Both the position numbers and the translations under genes were made by a program. A stretch of DNA of 64,000 bases, from NCBI RefSeq assembly GCF_036014195.1, contig NZ_CP107918.1, positions 248,001 through 312,000 of the forward strand. The letters run 5' to 3'. The notes beneath the pieces were generated by a model. That model searched no databases. It had not been told where the DNA came from and saw only the letters and a list, made by a program, of their open reading frames with translations. This document shows, piece by piece, positions 58,693 through 64,000 of the stretch; the first letter of the stretch is position 1; each line of letters begins with the position of its first letter. The DNA is from Streptomyces sp. NBC_00442. Lineage in GTDB: Bacteria; Actinomycetota; Actinomycetes; Streptomycetales; Streptomycetaceae.

Positions 58693-59799
58693 ATGCCACG
58701 GAGATCGAATCTCCTCTCCGGCACCCTGATCGCGAGCGCCATGCTGCTGACCACGCTCGGTCTCGGCGGCGTCGCCATGAGCGCCGGCACGCCCGCACCG
58801 GGTGGCGCGGCCTCGGCGTCCCTCGGGACCGACCACACGGCGCACACCATGGCCATGACCATGGCCGCGTCCACCGCCACCTCGGCGGACGACCCCGACG
58901 GCGACGGCTACATCCCGGCGAACCCCCCGGTCACCGGCGTCTCGCCGTCGACACAGGACCCGCCGCACCGTTACTTCCACGAGTTCCAGGCCAACTGTTC
59001 GGTGACCCACACCGCCCCGGACGATCCCATCGTCTACCCGCAGCAGCCGGGCAAGTCCCACGACCACACGTTCATGGGCAACACCACCACCAACGCCAAC
59101 AGCACCACCGCCTCGCTGGACGCGGGCTCCACGACCTGCAAGGCGCCCGGAGACAAGTCGGGGTACTGGATGCCCTCCTTGTTCAACGGCGCCCAGAAGA
59201 TCCTGCCGGTCGGCCCTCAGACGATCTACTACAAGGCGGGCGTCACCGACTACACCAGCGTCCGTCCCTTCCCCAAGGGCCTCCGGTTCGTGGTGGCCAG
59301 CCCGATGCAGTCGGCCGACGAGTTCCGTCACCACCCCGGCTTCGTCGAGGGCTGGGAGTGCGGCGACAGCTTCTTCAACGTCAACTTCCCGGTCAACTGC
59401 CCCAGCCGGGCCGACGTCCAGCTCAACATCCGTTTTCAGGCGCCCAGTTGCTGGGACGGGAAGTACCTGGACACGCCCGACCACAAGAGCCACATGGCCT
59501 ACCCCGTGGTCAAGCCCGGTACCAACGACAACGTCTGCCCGGCCGACCACCCCGTCGCGCTGCCGATGATCGAGTTCAAGATGGCGTTCCCGGTCAACGG
59601 GGACCTCTCCCAGGCGAAGCTCGCCAGCGGACCGAGCTACTCCTTCCACTACGACTTCTTCAACGCCTGGGACGACGCCACGCTCAAGGCACTGGTCGAC
59701 CACTGCGTGGTCGGCGGTCTGCAGTGTGACGCGCGCGGCTACGACCAGACGCACCCCGAGGCGGGCGCGGCTCTGGACGCGAACTACCGGCTCCCCTGA
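58693..59799 (+). CDS. Secreted DUF1996 protein
   Basis: A 368-residue exported protein with N-terminal signal MPRRSNLLSGTLIASAMLLT. The mature part is DUF1996: HRYFHEFQANCSVTHTAPDD, GKSHDHTFMGNTTTNANSTT, FNVNFPVNCPSRADVQLNIR, SCWDGKYLDTPDHKSHMAYP. Many His/Asp residues suggest a metal-dependent or carbohydrate-related enzyme. The function of the family is uncertain. AGGAGG precedes the ATG. It begins the plus-strand operon. Confidence 0.9.
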   Translation: MPRRSNLLSGTLIASAMLLTTLGLGGVAMSAGTPAPGGAASASLGTDHTAHTMAMTMAASTATSADDPDGDGYIPANPPVTGVSPSTQDPPHRYFHEFQANCSVTHTAPDDPIVYPQQPGKSHDHTFMGNTTTNANSTTASLDAGSTTCKAPGDKSGYWMPSLFNGAQKILPVGPQTIYYKAGVTDYTSVRPFPKGLRFVVASPMQSADEFRHHPGFVEGWECGDSFFNVNFPVNCPSRADVQLNIRFQAPSCWDGKYLDTPDHKSHMAYPVVKPGTNDNVCPADHPVALPMIEFKMAFPVNGDLSQAKLASGPSYSFHYDFFNAWDDATLKALVDHCVVGGLQCDARGYDQTHPEAGAALDANYRLP

Positions 59800-59920
59800 G
59801 GGCGCGGCACCACCGCCGCCCTCCCCCCGTCCGGTCGGCCCGGCCGTTTTCCGTCCCGCCGCGGCCGGGCCGACCTCACTCCCCGCCGCACTCCCCCGCA
59901 CCCCCACAGAAGAGGACACC

Positions 59921-61675
59921 GTGACCCCACCACCGCGTATCCGATCCCGTCGCCTGCTGGCGCCGCTGGCCGCGGGCGCCCTGACCGTCGGCGCTCTCGC
60001 CGCCCTGCCCGCGGCCACGGCGCATGCCGCGGGCAGCGTCGTCAAGGTGACCGGCTCCCAGGGCAACTGGCAGTTGTCCGTGGACGGGCAGCCGTACCAG
60101 ATCAAGGGCCTGACCTGGGGACCTTCCGTCGCCGACGCCAACACGTATATGCCCGATCTGCAGTCCATGGGTGTCAACACCATCCGCACCTGGGGAACCG
60201 ACGCCTCCAGCAAGCCCCTCTTCGACTCCGCCGCGGCCCATGGCATCAAGGTCATCGCCGGGTTCTGGCTCCAGCCGGGAGGCGGTCCCGGAGCGGGCGG
60301 CTGTGTCAATTACCTGACGGACACGACGTACAAGAACCAGGTGCTCGACGAGTTCCCGAAGTGGGTCCAGACCTACAAGGACAACCCCGGGGTCCTGATG
60401 TGGGACGTCGGCAACGAGTCCGTGCTCGGCCTGCAGAACTGTTACAGCGGCGACGAGCTGGAACGACAGCGCGATGCCTACACCACGCTCGTCAACGACA
60501 TCACCAAGAAGATCCACGGCATCGACCCGAACCACCCGGTCACCTCGACCGACGCCTGGGTCGGCGCCTGGCCCTACTACAAGAAGAACGCCCCCGACCT
60601 GGATCTGTACGCGGTCAATTCCTACAACGCCGTGTGTGATGTCAAGTCGGCCTGGCAGCAGGGCGGTTACACCAAGCCGTACATCGTCACCGAGACCGGG
60701 CCCGCCGGCGAGTGGGAGGTGCCCGACGACGCCAACGGCGTGCCCCAGGAGCCCGGCGACCAGGCCAAGGCCGACGGTTACACCAAGGCGTGGGGCTGCA
60801 TCACCGGCCACAAGGGGGTCGCGCTGGGTGCGACGATGTTCCACTACGGAACCGAGTACGACTTCGGGGGCATCTGGTTCAACCTGCTTCCGGCCGGACA
60901 GAAGCGGCTGTCGTACTACGCGGTGAAGCGGGCCTATGGCAAGGACACCTCGCACGACAACACCCCGCCCGTCATCTCGGCCCTGGACGTCGAGGGCGGC
61001 GCCGCCGGCGTGCAGGCCGGCCGCGACACCATCGTGGACGTGCGGGCCACCGACCCCAACGGCGACCCGATCACCTACGAGGTGCTCGACAACAGCAACT
61101 ACGTGGACGGCAGCAAGCAGTTGGTCTCCCTGCCGTTCACCAACCTCGGCGGCGGCCGGCTGAAGTTCACGGCGCCCGACCGGACCGGCACCTGGAAGGT
61201 GTACGTCAAGGCGACCGACGGCCACGGCAACGTGGGCGTGGAGACCCGCTCGATCAAGGTCGTGCCGCCCGTGGTGAACGGGACGGACATCGCCCGCGGC
61301 AAGCCCGCCACCGCCTCGTCGTTCCAGGCCAGTTATGGCGACTGCCCGTGCACGGCGGCCAACGCGGTGGACGGCAACCCCGCCACGCGCTGGGCGAGTG
61401 ACTGGAGCGACCCGCAGTGGCTCCAGGTCGACCTCGGCACACGGTCGTCCTTCAGGCACGTGCAGTTGGTGTGGGAGGCCTCCTACGCCAAGGCGTACAC
61501 GATCCAGACCTCGGACGACGGCCAGAACTGGCGGACGGTCCGCACGGTGACCGACGGCAACGGCGGCGTGGACGACTTCGACGTCAGCGGCACGGGCCGT
61601 TACGTACGGGTCAACGGGACGGCGCGCGGCACCGGTTACGGCTACTCGCTGTACTCGTTCGGCGTCTACAACTGA
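59921..61675 (+). CDS. Secreted glycoside hydrolase (TIM-barrel) with CBM32/F5-8 C domain
   Basis: A 584-residue protein (GTG start). Signal RSRRLLAPLAAGALTVGALA. Residues 35-335 form a TIM barrel (YQIKGLTWGPSVADANTYMP, IKVIAGFWLQPGGG). The acid/base Glu is in MWDVGNESVLG and the nucleophile Glu in IVTETGPAGEWE. An Ig-like linker (ISALDVEGGAAGVQAGRDTI) follows, then a C-terminal CBM32/discoidin domain (TDIARGKPATASSFQASYGD, DGNPATRWASDWSDPQWLQV). GH2/GH5-like beta-glycan hydrolase is likely. The substrate is unknown. Confidence 0.9.
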   Translation: MTPPPRIRSRRLLAPLAAGALTVGALAALPAATAHAAGSVVKVTGSQGNWQLSVDGQPYQIKGLTWGPSVADANTYMPDLQSMGVNTIRTWGTDASSKPLFDSAAAHGIKVIAGFWLQPGGGPGAGGCVNYLTDTTYKNQVLDEFPKWVQTYKDNPGVLMWDVGNESVLGLQNCYSGDELERQRDAYTTLVNDITKKIHGIDPNHPVTSTDAWVGAWPYYKKNAPDLDLYAVNSYNAVCDVKSAWQQGGYTKPYIVTETGPAGEWEVPDDANGVPQEPGDQAKADGYTKAWGCITGHKGVALGATMFHYGTEYDFGGIWFNLLPAGQKRLSYYAVKRAYGKDTSHDNTPPVISALDVEGGAAGVQAGRDTIVDVRATDPNGDPITYEVLDNSNYVDGSKQLVSLPFTNLGGGRLKFTAPDRTGTWKVYVKATDGHGNVGVETRSIKVVPPVVNGTDIARGKPATASSFQASYGDCPCTAANAVDGNPATRWASDWSDPQWLQVDLGTRSSFRHVQLVWEASYAKAYTIQTSDDGQNWRTVRTVTDGNGGVDDFDVSGTGRYVRVNGTARGTGYGYSLYSFGVYN

Positions 61676-61721
61676 CGGTTCATCAAGGAACGGATGCAGG
61701 GTGAATGACGAGGGGGCGGGG

Positions 61722-64000
61722 ATGAACGACGACGAGCTCGACCTGCTGATGGACAAGCTCACGCTGCGGGCCAAGGTCGGGCTGCTCACCGGCGCCGACA
61801 CCTGGCGCACGGCGGCGGAGCCGGCGGTCGAACTGCGGTCGTGGGTGATGTCGGACGGGCCGGCCGGGGTGCGCGGTACGTCGTGGGACGAGCGGCACAC
61901 CGCCGTCCTGCTGCCGTCGGCCACGGCGCTCGCCGCCACCTGGGACGAACCGCTGGTCGAGCGGCTCGGCTCTCTCCTCGCCGTCGAGGCGCGGCGCAAG
62001 GGCGTGCACGTGGTCCTCGCGCCCAACCTCAATCTGCATCGCAGCCCGCTGGGCGGCCGGCACTTCGAGTGCTTCTCCGAGGACCCCGAACTGACCGGCC
62101 GCATCGGTGCGGCCCTGGTGCGCGGCATCCAGGCGCACGGGGTGGCGGCCACGGCCAAGCACTTCGTGGCCAACGACTCCGAGACCGACCGGCTGACCGT
62201 GGACGTGCGGGTCGGTGAGCGCGCGCTGCGCGAGGTGTATCTCGCCCCGTTCGAGGCGGCGGTGGCGGCCGGTGTCCGGCTCGTCATGGCCGGCTACAAC
62301 GCGGTCAACGGCACGACCGCGACGGCCAGTGCGCTGCTGGACGGCGTGCTCCGGGGCGAGTGGGGCTTCGACGGCGTCGTCGTCTCCGACTGGGGGGCGG
62401 TGCGTGCCATGCGGCCGGCCGCGCACGCCGGGCTCGACCTGGTGATGCCGGGGCCGGAGGGAGTGTGGGGCGAGGCGCTGGTGCGGGCGGTCGAGGCGGG
62501 GGACGTCGCCCCGGAGGCCGTGGACGAGAAGGTGCGGCACCTGCTGCGGCAGTCGCACTGGCTCGGCGAGCTGGGAGCGCCCCGTCCCCGGCCGCGGGTG
62601 AGTCCGCGCCCGGACCGGGTGCGGGCGATGCTGCGCCGTGCCGCCGCCGCGGGCACGGTCCTGCTGGCCAACAAAGGTGTCCTGCCGCTCAACGCCCACG
62701 GCCTGGCCACGGTCGCGGTCATCGGGGCACACGCCGCCCGCACCCGTACCCAGGGCGGCGGCAGCGCCGGGGTGTTCCCGCACAGCGAGGTCGGCGTCCT
62801 CGACGGTGTCCGGGCACGTCTGCGCGGCCGCGCGAAGGTCGTTCATGTGCCGGGCCCGACTCCGGCCGGGCCCCCTCCCGCGCTGGACGGCACGTGGTGC
62901 ACCGATCCGGGCTCCGGGGCGTCCGGGATCCGGCTGCGCGTCCTCGACGCGGGCGGGAACGAACTCCATTCCGAACGGCGCTCCAGCGCCCGCCAGTTGG
63001 AGCCCCCGGTGCCTCCCGGCGCGCACACGGTGGAGATCAGCGCCAGGCTGCACCCGGCAGAGACGGGCCTGTGGACGCTGGGCATCGCCGGGTTCGGTCG
63101 CATGAGCCTGCGTCTGGACGGCAGGGACGTCCTGGCGGGCGACTTCGCCCGGGAGACCGACGACCCGGCGCTCGTCCACGTCACACCTCCCTTGCACACG
63201 GCGGCCGTCCACCTGGCGGCGGGCAGCGCTCCGGTGCTCGTCGCACGGCGCGAGCTGGCACCCGGCGCCGGTCGCGCGGTAGTCGTCAGCGCGGCGCCGC
63301 CGGCTCCGGAGGTGACGACGGCCGTCGCCGCGGCCGCCCGCGCCGCGGGCCGGGCTGACGTGGCGGTCGTGGTCGTCGGCACGACGGAGTACGACGAGTG
63401 CGAGGGCCGGGACCGTGCCGGCATCGCGCTCGGGCCCGAACAGGACGCCCTGGTGCGTGCGGTGGCCGCCGCCAATCCCCGTACGGTCGTCGTCGTCAAC
63501 AGCGGCGGGCCCGTGGAGATGCCCTGGCGGGACGAGGTCGGCGCGCTGCTGTTGTCCTGGTTCCCCGGGCAGGAGGGCGGCACGGCGCTGGCCGACGTCC
63601 TGTTCGGCCGCGCGGAGCCCGGCGGGCGTCTTCCCACCACCTGGCCCGCGGAACTGCGGGACGCCCCCGCAGTCGACACATCTCCCGTCGACGGGCGGCT
63701 CACCTACGTCGAGGGCATCCACGTCGGACACCGCGGCTGGCTCCGGTCGTCGCGGACCCCCGCCTACTGGTTCGGACACGGGCTCGGCTATACGACGTGG
63801 GCGTACGAGGAGGTGACGGCGCCGGCCACGGTCCGCGCGGGCGATCCGTTCACGGTACGGGTGCGGGTGCGCAACACCGGTCCGCGTACGGGCCGCGAGG
63901 TCGTCCAGGTGTATCTGGCCCGGCCCGGCGCCGTGGTGGAGCATCCCGAGCGGTGGTTCGTGGGGCATGCGGCGGTGTGTGCGCGGCCCGGGGAAGCGGT
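61722..64000 (+). CDS. GH3 beta-glucosidase, 3' end outside window (partial)
   Basis: At least 759 residues with no stop. Residues 1-300 contain MSDGPAGVRG, GGRHFECFSEDPELTGRIGA, AKHFVANDSETDRLTVD and VVSDWGAVRA, with the catalytic Asp in SDWG (GH3 nucleophile). A PA14-like insertion follows (RLRVLDAGGNELHSERRSSA), then the GH3 C-terminal domain (GTTEYDECEGRDRAGIALGP) and a fibronectin-III-like end. No signal peptide is visible, so it may be cytosolic and act on imported oligosaccharides. The start at 61722 follows a GGGGG-rich ribosome site. GTG at 61701 is an alternative. Confidence 0.93.
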   Translation, partial: MNDDELDLLMDKLTLRAKVGLLTGADTWRTAAEPAVELRSWVMSDGPAGVRGTSWDERHTAVLLPSATALAATWDEPLVERLGSLLAVEARRKGVHVVLAPNLNLHRSPLGGRHFECFSEDPELTGRIGAALVRGIQAHGVAATAKHFVANDSETDRLTVDVRVGERALREVYLAPFEAAVAAGVRLVMAGYNAVNGTTATASALLDGVLRGEWGFDGVVVSDWGAVRAMRPAAHAGLDLVMPGPEGVWGEALVRAVEAGDVAPEAVDEKVRHLLRQSHWLGELGAPRPRPRVSPRPDRVRAMLRRAAAAGTVLLANKGVLPLNAHGLATVAVIGAHAARTRTQGGGSAGVFPHSEVGVLDGVRARLRGRAKVVHVPGPTPAGPPPALDGTWCTDPGSGASGIRLRVLDAGGNELHSERRSSARQLEPPVPPGAHTVEISARLHPAETGLWTLGIAGFGRMSLRLDGRDVLAGDFARETDDPALVHVTPPLHTAAVHLAAGSAPVLVARRELAPGAGRAVVVSAAPPAPEVTTAVAAAARAAGRADVAVVVVGTTEYDECEGRDRAGIALGPEQDALVRAVAAANPRTVVVVNSGGPVEMPWRDEVGALLLSWFPGQEGGTALADVLFGRAEPGGRLPTTWPAELRDAPAVDTSPVDGRLTYVEGIHVGHRGWLRSSRTPAYWFGHGLGYTTWAYEEVTAPATVRAGDPFTVRVRVRNTGPRTGREVVQVYLARPGAVVEHPERWFVGHAAVCARPGEA

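Noticed and set aside
1..64000. CRISPR arrays, rRNA genes, insertion sequences
   Set aside because: No regularly spaced direct repeats with unique spacers, rRNA sequence, transposase gene or terminal inverted repeats were found.

Overview
The window is high-GC actinomycete chromosome, almost certainly Streptomyces. Evidence: very GC-rich third codon positions, GTG starts with GGAGG-type ribosome binding sites, many 4-bp ATGA/GTGA gene overlaps, and typical families (LAL/LuxR, MmyB-type XRE, Roadblock proteins, DUF4232/DUF5709-type proteins, Tat-exported carbohydrate enzymes). No phage, plasmid, insertion sequence or CRISPR array is visible. The only mobile-element trace is a short decayed integrase fragment near 55.3 kb. 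The window starts inside an IclR-type regulator and ends inside a GH3 glycosidase.

1-9.9 kb holds small regulator/enzyme units: IclR (partial), an MmyB-type XRE regulator, an atypical metallo-beta-lactamase hydrolase, an ArsR-MFS pair with a tandem-repeat operator, SnoaL-like, GNAT and secreted DUF4232-like proteins.

7.5-18.5 kb is the first specialised-metabolite region. A VOC-domain/LuxR fusion lacking the usual ATPase half is divergent from a class III lanthipeptide operon: LanKC, a 37-residue precursor with a single Cys, MFS exporter and Eis-like acetyltransferase. Converging on it is a second operon encoding a 22-residue hydrophobic peptide, a PaaK/LuxE-like adenylate-forming enzyme and a nine-helix protein with YD, GLGD and PLL motifs like those of presenilin/signal-peptide-peptidase intramembrane proteases. 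I recognise no described system with this gene set, and it is the main novelty candidate.

18.5-43.8 kb is mostly ordinary: lipoprotein, PRC-barrel stress protein, M4 protease with a chitin-binding-like tail, a LAL regulator with an altered Walker A, an odd tRNA-Trp, a Ser/Thr kinase, an APH-type kinase, NmrA/LysR, SDRs, a leucine-rich-variant repeat protein, a Roadblock operon without a GTPase, TetR/SDR with a perfect operator, and XRE/MFS/MalY-type genes.

43.9-50.1 kb is the second RiPP region, on the minus strand: MFS exporter, S9 peptidase, a 39-residue precursor whose start lies inside the peptidase gene, a B12-type radical SAM C-methyltransferase and a DUF5825-like partner. The predicted product is a linear peptide C-methylated in a Gly-Ile-Gly-Ile-Thr-Val-Thr-Val stretch.

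50.7-64 kb holds an acyl-CoA dehydrogenase/PadR pair, a dienelactone-hydrolase-like protein without its nucleophile, an HTH-DUF3887 protein with its own inverted repeat, and a secreted polysaccharide-degrading locus (GH55-like, DUF1996, GH with CBM32, GH3) with two CebR-like operator palindromes.
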